A stretch of DNA of 64,000 nucleotides from Tistrella mobilis KA081020-065 (GTDB lineage: Bacteria > Pseudomonadota > Alphaproteobacteria > Tistrellales > Tistrellaceae), in the NCBI RefSeq assembly GCF_000264455.2, contig NC_017956.1, forward strand, positions 2,638,501 to 2,702,500, given 5' to 3'. The notes under the pieces were generated by a model. That model worked only from the letters and a program-made list of their open reading frames with translations. It had not been told where the DNA came from and made no database searches. This document shows positions 9,363-17,612 of this stretch, in pieces. How positions within the stretch are numbered: position 1 is the stretch's first letter; every line of letters begins with the position of its first letter. A program made the position numbers and the translations under genes.

Positions 9363-9755
9363 TCAGAAGGTCACGCGCCCGGGCATCACCATGCCGGGCA
9401 CGATGTCGCCGGGCGACGCGGTGACGGTCGGGTAGCCGACGGTCCAGTACGAGGTGTCGGCCGTGGAAGGCGTCTGCCCCAGGGCGCCGCCGGCCAGGGC
9501 GCGCAGCGGCATGCCGGCGGCCGAGGTGGTGCCCGCGCCGCCCGGCCCGTCGCCGATCACCATGTCGGTGATGCCGCTGAGCACCACGTCAACGACCGCC
9601 CCAGCGGTGACGCCGCCGGGGCAGTCGGTGACACCGATCCCGCGGTCGCCGGCGCCCGCGATGGTGACGGTGCCGTCGGTGGCCCCGTACTTGACGGCCC
9701 GGCCGTGCGTCAGATTGACGGCGGCGACGTGGGCCTTGATGACCTTGTTCGACAT
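9363..9755 (-). CDS. Capsid decoration (cement) protein, DUF2190-like
   Basis: Encodes 130 residues, small, Gly/Ala/Val/Thr-rich and beta-predicted, with AVKYGATDGTVTIAGAGDRGIGVTD and VVLSGITDMVIG segments like DUF2190 capsid cement proteins. Its ATG overlaps the stop of the protease/scaffold gene (ATGA), and the major capsid gene follows 16 bases later. Such proteins stabilise the expanded head. Confidence 0.7.
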   Translation of the reverse strand: MSNKVIKAHVAAVNLTHGRAVKYGATDGTVTIAGAGDRGIGVTDCPGGVTAGAVVDVVLSGITDMVIGDGPGGAGTTSAAGMPLRALAGGALGQTPSTADTSYWTVGYPTVTASPGDIVPGMVMPGRVTF

Positions 9756-10276
9756 CAGACACCCCCACGGCGACGCAGCTGCGCCACGGCATCGGCGTGC
9801 GACAGGATGCGGCCGCGCGCCCGTTCGGTGGCGATCAGGTCTTCGATCATGGCCGCCACGGCAACCGGGTCGCTCGCCTCCGCGAAGCTCGGGCCATCGG
9901 CGTCGGGGGCCGCGATCTCGCCGGTGTGAACCGGCAGGGGCAGCGACGCGATCAGATCACGCAGCGCCTGCCGGGCGGTCGTCTTGATGGTCGATTCGCC
10001 CTCGCTGAACTCCACGGACCCGTCCGAGCCCGCCAGCTCAGCGAAAACGGCCTCGGCGCGCGCCTGAAGGCTCTTGGGCAGCCGCCCCGCCTCGACGGCC
10101 TGGGCGACGGCCATCCGGTCGTCGGCGATCCGCTGCCGCCGCAGCGCCTCGGCCGCGTCGCGCTCGCGCTGGATCTGCGCCGCCTCGCGGGCGGCGATTT
10201 CCTGCTCCCGGCGCACGAGGTCCGCTTCGCGGTCGCCCGCCGGGGCCGGGGTGGGCGTGGTGGTGGTGGTGGTCAT
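9755..10276 (-). CDS. Internal-start scaffold protein (Mu gpZ-like)
   Basis: Within the protease gene an in-frame ATG at 10274-10276 follows AGAGGAA at a good spacing and opens a run of threonine codons. It would give 173 residues: Thr/Pro linker, charged coiled coil with the heptads LVRREQEIAAREAAQIQRE, then the C-terminal region ending AVAQLRRRGGV. This mirrors Mu, where scaffold Z is the C-terminal part of I translated from its own start. Production is inferred from the ribosome site and from Mu precedent. Confidence 0.55.
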   Translation of the reverse strand: MTTTTTTPTPAPAGDREADLVRREQEIAAREAAQIQRERDAAEALRRQRIADDRMAVAQAVEAGRLPKSLQARAEAVFAELAGSDGSVEFSEGESTIKTTARQALRDLIASLPLPVHTGEIAAPDADGPSFAEASDPVAVAAMIEDLIATERARGRILSHADAVAQLRRRGGV

Positions 10277-10969
10277 GCGTTCCTCTTGCGATTCCGCGGT
10301 CGTGATCGGCGCCTCGGCGAATGCCGGCCCGGGCGCCTGGTCCTCGGCCGGCAGGGGGTGATAGCCCGCGGCATCGCGAGCCTCTTGATCCGCGGCCGCC
10401 AGTTCGGCGGCCGAGATGATCCGATCTGCCGCCTCCGCGCCCTGCGTCTCCGTCAGCCAGTCCCTGACCCGCCGCAGCGCGCGGGTCACGATCTCCAGCC
10501 CGCGGCCGGTGGCGCGGATGGGTGCCGCGCCTTCGGACAGCTCGATGTCGATGCAGTCTGCCGCGTCGCCGAACTCGATCGGGCGCAGGCCTTTGACCGC
10601 CGGGGGCGTCGCGCCCAGGAAACCCACGTGGCGGAGGTGCCAGCGCCCGGGCGTCGGATTGCTCGGGGCATCCGGCGGGTACAGCCGCACGGAGACCTTT
10701 GCGTAGCGCTCAGCGCGGACGAGGTCCGCGAAGGTGGGATCCACCGCCTCCGGCACCGCGACCAGCCGGCCACCCTCCACACGGACCGCCGCAATCCAGC
10801 CCCAGGCGGGATCGTCGGTTCGCGGATGGCCGATCACGATCGGCGCGCGGTGGAGCTTGGGGTCATACGAGCTGGCGATCTCATCCAGCTCCCGTGGCCC
10901 AAAGGTCAGGGGAGGCCCCCCGGACGCGGGGTGATGGGATCCCAGGCTCAACACTTCGATCGGTTTCAT
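9755..10969 (-). CDS. Phage head maturation protease (Mu gpI-like) with C-terminal scaffold
   Basis: A 404-residue protein in the gpI slot. The N-terminal half (MKPIEVLSLGSHHPASGG, IVIGHPRTDDPAWGWIAAV, AKVSVRLYP, RHVGFLGATPPAVKGL) matches the Mu I-type serine protease family, including the conserved GHP and F/LGATPPAV patterns. The C-terminal part is a charged coiled coil (residues about 245-300) followed by a scaffold-like region. As in Mu, the scaffold appears to be made separately from an in-frame internal start at 10276. It processes the prohead during assembly. Confidence 0.8.
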   Translation of the reverse strand: MKPIEVLSLGSHHPASGGPPLTFGPRELDEIASSYDPKLHRAPIVIGHPRTDDPAWGWIAAVRVEGGRLVAVPEAVDPTFADLVRAERYAKVSVRLYPPDAPSNPTPGRWHLRHVGFLGATPPAVKGLRPIEFGDAADCIDIELSEGAAPIRATGRGLEIVTRALRRVRDWLTETQGAEAADRIISAAELAAADQEARDAAGYHPLPAEDQAPGPAFAEAPITTAESQEERMTTTTTTPTPAPAGDREADLVRREQEIAAREAAQIQRERDAAEALRRQRIADDRMAVAQAVEAGRLPKSLQARAEAVFAELAGSDGSVEFSEGESTIKTTARQALRDLIASLPLPVHTGEIAAPDADGPSFAEASDPVAVAAMIEDLIATERARGRILSHADAVAQLRRRGGV

Positions 10970-11151
10970 GAGGCCGATTTTGACGGCTCTGCACCGCTCG
11001 GGTCAGGCTGACAGATGTCATACCGGCCGCGCCGTCGGCAGGCGCCGCCTGGATGGCCCTTAGAGCGCGATCTGCCCCGCTTGGCTACTACCCCGGCCGA
11101 GACCGTCGACCATGCGCCTATCCGCCCGCCGGAGCGGCGCGGTGGACTCAC
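10966..11151 (-). CDS. Possible small basic protein between gpG and protease genes
   Basis: A 61-codon ORF fills exactly the gap between the gpG stop (11153) and the protease start. It begins with a GTG two bases after the gpG stop and ends with a 4-base overlap on the protease ATG. That packing resembles translational coupling seen elsewhere in this phage. The product is very basic (Arg/Lys/Gly/Ser-rich) with no recognised family, and GC-rich DNA often gives such ORFs by chance. The alternative is a non-coding spacer of 183 bases carrying a late promoter. Confidence 0.3.
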   Translation of the reverse strand: MSPPRRSGGRIGAWSTVSAGVVAKRGRSRSKGHPGGACRRRGRYDICQPDPSGAEPSKSAS

Positions 11152-11152
11152 C

Positions 11153-11668
11153 TCAGGCGGTGCGGCCGGTCAGCAGCCCGTCGACGTAATCCGTCGCGAG
11201 GTCCAGCATGTCCTCGCCGTCGGCCGGCGAGATCCCGAGGTAGGGTCGGGCGGGGATGGTCACGGACTGCACCCGCACCAGCTCCGCCCCGAGCTGGAAC
11301 ACCAATGCCGCCGCCGTCTTGGGGCGGATCACGCCGCCCAGCTGGTGGATGGCGCCGTAGATCCGTGACGTGCCGACCTCAATTGCCATGTCGCCGGCCA
11401 TCTGCCAGACGATCGTGGATATCAGGCCGCCGGACATGCCGGCTTCGCGGAGCATGCCGCCGCCGCGTTTCGTTGCAGCGTACAGCGGGTTCAGGGCCGG
11501 CCAGTCGCTGCCGTCCGGGCCCTGCTCGGCGAACATCCGATCGCGGGTAGACTGGACCAGCAGCTCGCCGATATTGACGAGCAGCGCCCGCGGCCGCTGG
11601 AGCCCCACGGTCAAGGACCGCAGGGCGCCGGAGATCTGGTCAATTACGGTGAGCCGGGCGCCGGACAC
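11153..11668 (-). CDS. Phage virion morphogenesis protein (Mu gpG-like)
   Basis: Encodes 171 residues in the gpG slot after MuF. It shows the family pattern LLVNIGELLVQSTRDRMFAEQGPDGSDW, LNPLYAATKRGGG and IHQLGGVIRPK, with the conserved ARPYLGIS near the end. gpG proteins take part in tail attachment or head completion. A 127-base spacer with a GC-rich hairpin separates it from MuF. Confidence 0.85.
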   Translation of the reverse strand: MSGARLTVIDQISGALRSLTVGLQRPRALLVNIGELLVQSTRDRMFAEQGPDGSDWPALNPLYAATKRGGGMLREAGMSGGLISTIVWQMAGDMAIEVGTSRIYGAIHQLGGVIRPKTAAALVFQLGAELVRVQSVTIPARPYLGISPADGEDMLDLATDYVDGLLTGRTA

Positions 11669-11764
11669 AGGTGTTCCTCTTGCGGTTTTTGAGTGGCGTG
11701 ACTACCTTTGCCTTAAGGGCTGCGTGGCAGTGGGGCCGATCACCATCTGCAATGTCATGCGGTT

Positions 11765-11793
11765 CGGGCGGGGTCCGCGGCGGGCTCCGCCCG
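11765..11793. terminator. GC-rich hairpin after the MuF stop
   Basis: Arms CGGGCGG (11765-11771) and CCGCCCG (11787-11793) are perfectly complementary. They lie directly behind the MuF stop codon on the minus strand, in a 127-base gap before gpG. There is no U-tract in the minus direction, so it may be a transcription attenuator, an RNA-stability element or a processing point rather than a strong terminator. Confidence 0.4.
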
Positions 11794-11795
11794 TT

Positions 11796-13040
11796 TCATT
11801 CCGGGCGCCGGTAGAGCAATGCTCCCGCGCGATGTTTCGAGAGGTAGTTCGGACGCACATTGAACGCCGTGACGCCATGCCACGCGTCGCCCGTCCACTG
11901 GAACCTCGTGAACATCTCCTTGCCCCCCGAAAGCCCCGTCCGCCGCAGATAGGAGCGGCGCAGTGCCGGCTTCCCGCTGGCAAGCATCGCCCAGTCGACC
12001 CACACTTCGTCCGGGTCGCGGATCGCATCGGCGAGCAAGAGCAGGTATCGCCCGCGATCGAACTTGTCTGCCTTGCTGCCGACGACCTCACCTCCAGCCG
12101 CCCGAACCTGGAACAGTTCTTCGCTGATGAGGATGATCCCGCCTGAGCGATCGCGGAACTCGCGAGGTCGACCCGGCGTTGCCCCGAACTCCGCAAGGAA
12201 CTGGTCCACATACTCCTGCGGATCCAGACCGTCGGGCAGGATCCGCGCCGGATCCACCGGCCGCACGGGGGGCAGCGGCGGCAGGTCGGGCGGCAGCGGC
12301 GAAGGCTCGCCATAGGGCGGCAGCGGCTCCTGAAGCTCCGCCGGAACCACGCCTTCCATGGAAGCTATTCCGACGTTGTAGTCCCACCCCGGGTCGATCC
12401 CCTTCGGGATCTGCCGGCTTTCGCCGGTCCTCGGATCCGTCCAGGTGTAGGTGCCGTCATCCGGCGCGCCGATCTCGGCCACGCCGGCCCTCAACAACCG
12501 CTGCAACTGCCGCTCGGTGATCGCTTCGACCCAGCAGGTGCAGCCCCACCCGTTGGCCGGGTAATGCGACATGATCCACGGGTCGTCGCGCGACACGATC
12601 CGCCCGTCCCAGCTCAAGTGCAGCGGCCGCGGCACCCGGCTGTCACCGTGGCGATACCGCAGGTGCGGGCGCATGCGCACGATGTCGGGGTCCATGAGCT
12701 GCTGCCAGCGGCCGGCCTGATAGGCCTGCCGGATATTCACCCCGTAGATCAGCCGGGTCCGCCAGTCGCGCGGCCCCTTGTAGGCCCAGCCGTGGCGTTC
12801 GACTAGCGCGTCAAAGTCCGCCTGGAACTCCGCAAAGCTCGTGCCCTGCTCGATCGCTTTGGTGACTGCCGTCCGGAGGTCGGCGAGTAGATCGTCGCGC
12901 GCGGCGCCTGCGGCGGTGAAAGCCCTCGCGTGGGCCGCCCCGTACAGGTCCGTCCAGGCGGCGGTCGGCAGCGATACCTTGCGTCGGTGGAACTCGATGG
13001 CCTCCCGGAACGGGACGCTCACGGCCTCAACTGTCGCCAT
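11796..13040 (-). CDS. MuF head protein (gp30-like) fused to a PBECR-type nuclease domain
   Basis: A 414-residue protein. Residues about 1-190 are the Mu F (SPP1 gp7-like) domain: helical N-terminus, then GVNIRQAYQAGRWQQL, RYRHGDSRVPRPLHLSWDG and HYPANGWGCTCWV, which hold the conserved R/H/W and Cys residues. After a Pro-rich linker (LPPYGEPSPLPPDLPPLPP) a separate C-terminal domain of about 130 residues has DPQEYVDQFLAEFG, FRDRSGGIILISEELF, ADKFDRGRYLLLLADAI, PDEVWVDWA and HRAGALLYRRPE. These are the hallmarks of phage Barnase-EndoU-ColicinE5/D-RelE-like nucleases (PBECR2). It joins head and tail assembly, and the toxin-like domain may be packaged and injected. Confidence 0.85.
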   Translation of the reverse strand: MATVEAVSVPFREAIEFHRRKVSLPTAAWTDLYGAAHARAFTAAGAARDDLLADLRTAVTKAIEQGTSFAEFQADFDALVERHGWAYKGPRDWRTRLIYGVNIRQAYQAGRWQQLMDPDIVRMRPHLRYRHGDSRVPRPLHLSWDGRIVSRDDPWIMSHYPANGWGCTCWVEAITERQLQRLLRAGVAEIGAPDDGTYTWTDPRTGESRQIPKGIDPGWDYNVGIASMEGVVPAELQEPLPPYGEPSPLPPDLPPLPPVRPVDPARILPDGLDPQEYVDQFLAEFGATPGRPREFRDRSGGIILISEELFQVRAAGGEVVGSKADKFDRGRYLLLLADAIRDPDEVWVDWAMLASGKPALRRSYLRRTGLSGGKEMFTRFQWTGDAWHGVTAFNVRPNYLSKHRAGALLYRRPE

Positions 13041-14514
13041 CGTCCGCCCCCTCGGCCAGCACCGCCGACCTCCCGATCAGGTCGGCCGTCGCCATCGCCT
13101 CGGTCATGATTTCGCCGAGGGCGGTCACGTCCAGGCCTGGCAGGGCTTCCAGCAGCCGAACAGCGAGATCGTCGTAAGACGTGGCAGCCATCACCACCTC
13201 GCGCACACGCTCGATCAGCTGCCGGCGCGCATCGGCCGTGGCGTCGATCAGGCGGGCGGTCAGCACCTCGGGCACGCGCTGGGTGGCGATGGCGGCTGCG
13301 GTGGCTGCGGCCTCGGCGAACGCCGGATCGGGAGGAGCGGCTTCGGCTGGCGGGGGCGCCTGGGTGTCGACGCGGTCGCCGCCATAGGTTTCGGCGATGT
13401 ATTTCGCCGTCGGGCGGAACCCCATCTGGGCCAGCCGTTCATCCCTCTGAGACAGCTGATTGAGATCTTCAGGCTCGCTGAAATCGCGCCAGACCTGAGG
13501 ATACCCCGCCTTGATCGGCAGGGCGTTGGCATCGACGATCCACCGCACCATCGTCTCGTTAAACGTCTGGCAGATGAGATCGGCGTCGGCTTTGGCCAGC
13601 AGCGTCCGGATCTCGTTGTGAACATCACCCAGAGCCCGCGCCCCGTGATCCCCTGCCGACGTGGTCAGCGTCTCGCCGAGGATGGCGATCGTGATCATCT
13701 CGTCGAGGTATCGCAGCAGCGGCTCGTAGTCACCCGCCTCCGCCTTGTGAAGCGCGACCTCGACCGACCGTGGCAGCACCATCGCACCGCCGCGGACCAG
13801 ACCCATCAGCTTCCGCAGCAGCTGATCCTGGGTCTTTTCTTCCATGTTGCCGTCGTAGGTCGCGACCTTCATGGGGTCCGCGTATCTCTCCACGGCCTGC
13901 ACCCAGGCCGCCAGAGTGACGCGCTTCATCCAGGCCGGCCAATAGAGGCTTTGGCCGATTCCCGATCCGTAGGGATCATCGTCATGGCCATGGATCTGGT
14001 GGCGATGGACGATGATCTTGCGGTCAGGCACGGCGATGCCCGTGAGCGTATTGCCTCGGGTGAGCAGGCGGGGTGATCCGTCCACTGCAAATCGCCAGCG
14101 CCGCTGATTGCGCACCTTGATCCGGTCGACGACAAACATGCTGTCGCGCCGGGCCCACATAGCCTCTCCGATCGCGTGCCCTTTCACGACCGCGCCGGCG
14201 ATCAGACCCTTCGTCGCTTGGTCGTGGTTCATGGCACGGATCTGCGCCTCCACGGCCAGCGCGGTCGACCGGTCGGCCCGCGCGTCGCTCGCCCGATCCA
14301 CGCGCCACTCTCGGCTCGTCACTCCCAGTGTCCGCTTTTCGAGGAGTGCCATGATCAGCGGGTCAATGAGCAGCTCATCGTAGAGTGCCACCCCTTGAGC
14401 GCCGCCGCGCCGGGCCAAGGTCGGATCCTGCGGCGCCAACACGCCCGTGTACATCTGCACCCAGGGGTCAGTCTCCGGAGCCGCGATCTCGGCGGTAGTA
14501 ATCTTGGAAGCCAT
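13027..14514 (-). CDS. Phage portal protein (Mu gp29-like, DUF935)
   Basis: Encodes 495 residues. The core shows the DUF935 portal pattern: DPWVQMYTG, LYDELLIDPLIMALLEKRTLGVTSREW, KGHAIGEAMW, LLTRGNTLTGIAVPDRKIIVHRH and SGIGQSLYWPAWMKR, then GETLTTSAGDHGARALGDVHNEI. Start ATG 14514 has GGAGG five bases upstream. It overlaps MuF by 14 bases. The portal forms the dodecameric ring through which the terminase packages DNA. Confidence 0.9.
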   Translation of the reverse strand: MASKITTAEIAAPETDPWVQMYTGVLAPQDPTLARRGGAQGVALYDELLIDPLIMALLEKRTLGVTSREWRVDRASDARADRSTALAVEAQIRAMNHDQATKGLIAGAVVKGHAIGEAMWARRDSMFVVDRIKVRNQRRWRFAVDGSPRLLTRGNTLTGIAVPDRKIIVHRHQIHGHDDDPYGSGIGQSLYWPAWMKRVTLAAWVQAVERYADPMKVATYDGNMEEKTQDQLLRKLMGLVRGGAMVLPRSVEVALHKAEAGDYEPLLRYLDEMITIAILGETLTTSAGDHGARALGDVHNEIRTLLAKADADLICQTFNETMVRWIVDANALPIKAGYPQVWRDFSEPEDLNQLSQRDERLAQMGFRPTAKYIAETYGGDRVDTQAPPPAEAAPPDPAFAEAAATAAAIATQRVPEVLTARLIDATADARRQLIERVREVVMAATSYDDLAVRLLEALPGLDVTALGEIMTEAMATADLIGRSAVLAEGADDGDS

Positions 14515-16118
14515 CACATCCTCCGGTAGTCATCAAGGCTGCCGCCGAGGCTGCCGCGGTAGTCGTCGAGGGGGGCGTCGCGGTCGGGATCGGTGCGGGC
14601 GGCGGCAAGGTCTTCGACGGAACGGCCCGCGTCCGTGGGGCCGCCATCCTGTGCGCGGGCATAGACCGCCAGGGCGCAGGCAATCACGGTGTCGCCGTGC
14701 CGCGGCAGGCCGTCCTTGCCTTTCGTCCGGCGGCCGCCGACCTGCGGCACGCCCCGGACCAGTTCGATCGCCCGGAAATCGGCCTCCACATCGGGGTCGG
14801 CCGGCACCGGCAGTGCCTCGCGCTCAAGTGCCGCCTTACAGAGAGGCATCGTCTGGCGATACCACTCGGTCGAGATCTTCACCTCGGAGACGCGCGGCCG
14901 CCCGAACTCCAGCGTCATCGCCTCGGCCAGCGCCGCGCCGTTGCCGGTGGCGTCCAGCGCCATGTGGTGCAGCCGCGGCAGACGGCGACCGAGCCACGCC
15001 AGGATCCTCTCCTGCCCCCTAAACGGCACGTTGCGCAGCTCGATCACGGCCGGCGTCAGCCACCGATTGCCGCCTTCCACCAACAACCAGATGCACGTCG
15101 CGTCGATCGTGCGGCCGAAGTCGAGCCCCACTACCGAGCGCCTGGCCGTCGGCGGCAGCGCCGCCATCAGCGGTTCCAGCTGGTCCAGGATCCAGTCGTC
15201 GATGATGGCGTTGAGGTGTTCCTCTCGCCTCTCGGCCGACAGGATGTCGTCGGGCGCCGTCCAGCGGATCACGGGGACATCGGCATCGCGGCAGTCGGCG
15301 ATCAGGGCCGCCCTGAAGTAGGCGCCGCCGCCGGCGCGCGGGATGACGTGCAGCTCCTCGTCTGCTGCATCGCCATAGAGCCCGAGCACAGACGCGATCC
15401 ACTCCTCCTTCGGCGGCGTGGATGGCCGGGTGAGCTTGATGCGCTCCCAGAGCCCAGCCTGCAACGCGTCCTCGAACGTGATCCGCAGCACTGCCGCCCC
15501 CGGCCGGCGGCCCTCGCGGATCTCGGTGACGAGCTGGTTGAACTCGTTGTCGGCGCCGTCATGGGTCGAGATCACGATCACGCGGCCACCCCACATCGTC
15601 AGGGCCAGCGCGGACTTAAGGACCTCGGTGAGGTTACCCATGAAGGCCGCTTCGTCGAGGATCACCAGACCCTGGCGGCCACGCAGCGCACGCGGGACAC
15701 TGGATAGCGCGACGACCTCATAGCCTGAGGCGTACCGGATCCGGAATGCCTGGATGCTGCGGGTCTCTTCCCCGTCCTTCTGGTCGTAATATACGAATTC
15801 TTCAACCTCGGCTTGCGCGCCCACCAGGGCATAAGCCGTCGACCACATCGCGACCGTGTCGATGAATTCGCGCGCCATGTCACGGTCGAAGCCCATGTAA
15901 AGGGTATCCATGCCGCCCGCGGCCCGCTGCGACGCGGATATCAGGGCGGCACGAGCCGCGATGCCCCAGGTCAGACCGATACGACGGCTCTTCTCGATCA
16001 CGAGCAGCGCGCAGGTATCGGCCTGCTGGAACGCTGCTACCTGATAGTCCAGCAGCACGCCCTTAAGCGGCATCCCGACCAATTCTGGCGGGAGGGATTG
16101 GGCCAGCGCCGGCGTCAT
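14514..16118 (-). CDS. Terminase large subunit (Mu gp28-like)
   Basis: A 534-residue packaging motor. The ATPase domain has a Walker A-like VIEKSRRIGLTW (residues 40-51) and Walker B GLVILDEAAF. The nuclease domain has SVVGLDFGRTIDATC with the acidic metal-binding residue, and LDATGNGAALAEAM. These are the features of Mu gp28-family TerL proteins, which use headful packaging of integrated phage genomes. It abuts the small terminase-like gene by one base and overlaps the portal gene at ATGA. Confidence 0.92.
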   Translation of the reverse strand: MTPALAQSLPPELVGMPLKGVLLDYQVAAFQQADTCALLVIEKSRRIGLTWGIAARAALISASQRAAGGMDTLYMGFDRDMAREFIDTVAMWSTAYALVGAQAEVEEFVYYDQKDGEETRSIQAFRIRYASGYEVVALSSVPRALRGRQGLVILDEAAFMGNLTEVLKSALALTMWGGRVIVISTHDGADNEFNQLVTEIREGRRPGAAVLRITFEDALQAGLWERIKLTRPSTPPKEEWIASVLGLYGDAADEELHVIPRAGGGAYFRAALIADCRDADVPVIRWTAPDDILSAERREEHLNAIIDDWILDQLEPLMAALPPTARRSVVGLDFGRTIDATCIWLLVEGGNRWLTPAVIELRNVPFRGQERILAWLGRRLPRLHHMALDATGNGAALAEAMTLEFGRPRVSEVKISTEWYRQTMPLCKAALEREALPVPADPDVEADFRAIELVRGVPQVGGRRTKGKDGLPRHGDTVIACALAVYARAQDGGPTDAGRSVEDLAAARTDPDRDAPLDDYRGSLGGSLDDYRRM

Positions 16119-16119
16119 A

Positions 16120-16665
16120 TCACGTCACGCCCAGGATTTGCTCGCGGATGAAGGCCGCGGTATCCGGCGTGAGGCCCCGAGCCTTGGCGGCAGCGCCGGC
16201 ACGATCCGCAGCCTCGCGCCGCGCCTTGTCGGCCGCCCGCTTCTCCGCCTGGAGCACGCGATCCGCATCCACCTTCCGGGCTGACGCCGCATTCTTGATC
16301 GCGGAACTAAGCATCATCAGCTCTTTGGGGTCCAACGCCGCCCCGTCTCCCGCCCCCGCCAGCGAGACTTTGAGGATCAGCCCCTGGAGAAGCTCGATCG
16401 AGGCGCGGTTCATCACGTCATCGTCCGCGTCATCGCCCAACCGGTCGACCACCGCCTCCGCCACGCTCCGCGCCTGCATCGTCTGCGCCCGCAGCTCGTC
16501 GAGCCGCTTGATGTAGACGCCCAGCCCACTGCGGCTGACGTCGGTCACGCCCAGGCCGTCGAGGTGAGAGCGGATCTCGTCGATCGTGTGCCCGCGTTGC
16601 CGGAGCCCCCGGATCGCGTCCAGGATTTCGGGCGGCAGCCGGTCCACCTTGCTTGGCCTGGCCAT
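16120..16665 (-). CDS. DUF3486 family protein (Mu gp27-like, putative small terminase)
   Basis: Encodes 181 residues. The N-terminus (MARPSKVDRLPPEILDAIRGL, HTIDEIRSHLDGLG, SRSGLGVYIKRLD) is a helix-turn-helix like those of DUF3486 proteins, followed by a helical oligomerisation region and a Lys/Arg/Ala-rich C-terminus. It is placed just before TerL, where the Mu small terminase-like gp27 sits, and probably recognises the packaging site. Confidence 0.85.
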   Translation of the reverse strand: MARPSKVDRLPPEILDAIRGLRQRGHTIDEIRSHLDGLGVTDVSRSGLGVYIKRLDELRAQTMQARSVAEAVVDRLGDDADDDVMNRASIELLQGLILKVSLAGAGDGAALDPKELMMLSSAIKNAASARKVDADRVLQAEKRAADKARREAADRAGAAAKARGLTPDTAAFIREQILGVT

Positions 16666-16669
16666 CGGA

Positions 16670-16993
16670 TCAGTCGCCGATCAGCGGATAGGCCACGCCC
16701 GGCACGGCCGGCACCTGCCGACGCAGATAGAGGCGGCCGCGGGGGGTGATTTCCGCCCCCATGACCATTCCCCGGTACCAGTCGGTGCGAACCAGCCCGG
16801 CATCGCGCAGGTGATCGAGATCGGCGCGCACGGTGTCGGGCGCCGATGCGAGGCCCCGGTACTGGAGGGCCCACAAGTTGGTTCCGATGACGCTTTCGTT
16901 CGCGGCGCCATCCTGGTCGATCAGGATGCGCAGGATCGCGAGCCGCCGCCCTGCGGCAGGGTCCATCCGGTCCGTCAGGTCACGCTCGGTCAC
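16670..16993 (-). CDS. Winged-helix phage protein (Mu gp26-like, VpaChn25_0724 family)
   Basis: Encodes 107 residues with a predicted winged helix: RRLAILRILIDQDGAANESVIGTNLWALQYRGL, DTVRADLDHLRDAGLV and GAEITPRGRLYLRR. The pattern matches the VpaChn25_0724 family found between gp25 and gp27 in Mu-like phages. Its precise role is unknown. The start overlaps the gp25-like stop. Confidence 0.75.
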   Translation of the reverse strand: MTERDLTDRMDPAAGRRLAILRILIDQDGAANESVIGTNLWALQYRGLASAPDTVRADLDHLRDAGLVRTDWYRGMVMGAEITPRGRLYLRRQVPAVPGVAYPLIGD

Positions 16994-17409
16994 TTCTCGG
17001 GCCTCCTGGTGAGGTATTCTTCCATGCGCTCCAGCGCGCGCCCCTGGCGCTTCTGCTCGTCGCTGAGCCCCCCGATGCCGCCCTCCAGGCGGGCCAGGGT
17101 CTCGCGCAGGGCTGCGACGTCATCGGCGGTGGGCAGGTGCCGAATGTCCGCTTCCAGGCGCTGGGTCCGCTCGGTGAGATCAGCAATATCGTCGGCCGCC
17201 GGCATGTGCCGGACGTCGCCTTCGATGCGCTGTAGTCTCGCGGCCAGATCGGCGACGCCGGCCTGAACCGGCGCAAGTGTCTCGCGGAGGTCGTCCTGCG
17301 ACACGAGCCCGCGGCGGACCACCCACGACAGAACGGGCACCACGAGCGTGCCCGTCGCCATGACGACGATGCCGAGGGCCGGCACGATGTCCTTCAGCCA
17401 GTCCGGCAT
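16990..17409 (-). CDS. DUF2730 family membrane-anchored coiled-coil protein (Mu gp25-like)
   Basis: Encodes 139 residues: one N-terminal transmembrane segment (IVPALGIVVMATGTLVVPVLSWVV) followed by a coiled coil with repeating RLQRIEGDVRHMP / RLEADIRHLP units. This is the DUF2730/Mu gp25 layout. It lies between the lysis genes and the terminase and may belong to the lysis or early morphogenesis set. Confidence 0.8.
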   Translation of the reverse strand: MPDWLKDIVPALGIVVMATGTLVVPVLSWVVRRGLVSQDDLRETLAPVQAGVADLAARLQRIEGDVRHMPAADDIADLTERTQRLEADIRHLPTADDVAALRETLARLEGGIGGLSDEQKRQGRALERMEEYLTRRPEK

Positions 17410-17612
17410 GCCGCCTCCCTCTCCTCACCACGAGCACAGTCGATGCAGGTCCGCGCCCAGGGCAGCGCCGCGCGCCGATCTTCGGGGATCACATCCCCGC
17501 AGACCCGGCAGGTCGGCCGCCCCACAGGCCGCGGGCGGCGGAGGTGACGGGCGATCGCGTCGGCCGCCGCCTGCGCCGCCCGGTCGGCTGCGATGTCGGC
17601 GTCGTCAGCCAT
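17394..17612 (-). CDS. TraR/DksA-type C4 zinc-finger protein
   Basis: Encodes 72 residues. A helical N-terminus (ADDADIAADRAAQAAADAIARHL) precedes a four-cysteine zinc finger CRVCGDVIPEDRRAALPWARTCIDC, the signature of TraR/DksA proteins. Small TraR-like proteins bind RNA polymerase in the secondary channel and alter initiation at selected promoters. In phages they may reprogramme host transcription. It overlaps both neighbours by a few bases. Confidence 0.8.
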   Translation of the reverse strand: MADDADIAADRAAQAAADAIARHLRRPRPVGRPTCRVCGDVIPEDRRAALPWARTCIDCARGEEREAACRTG

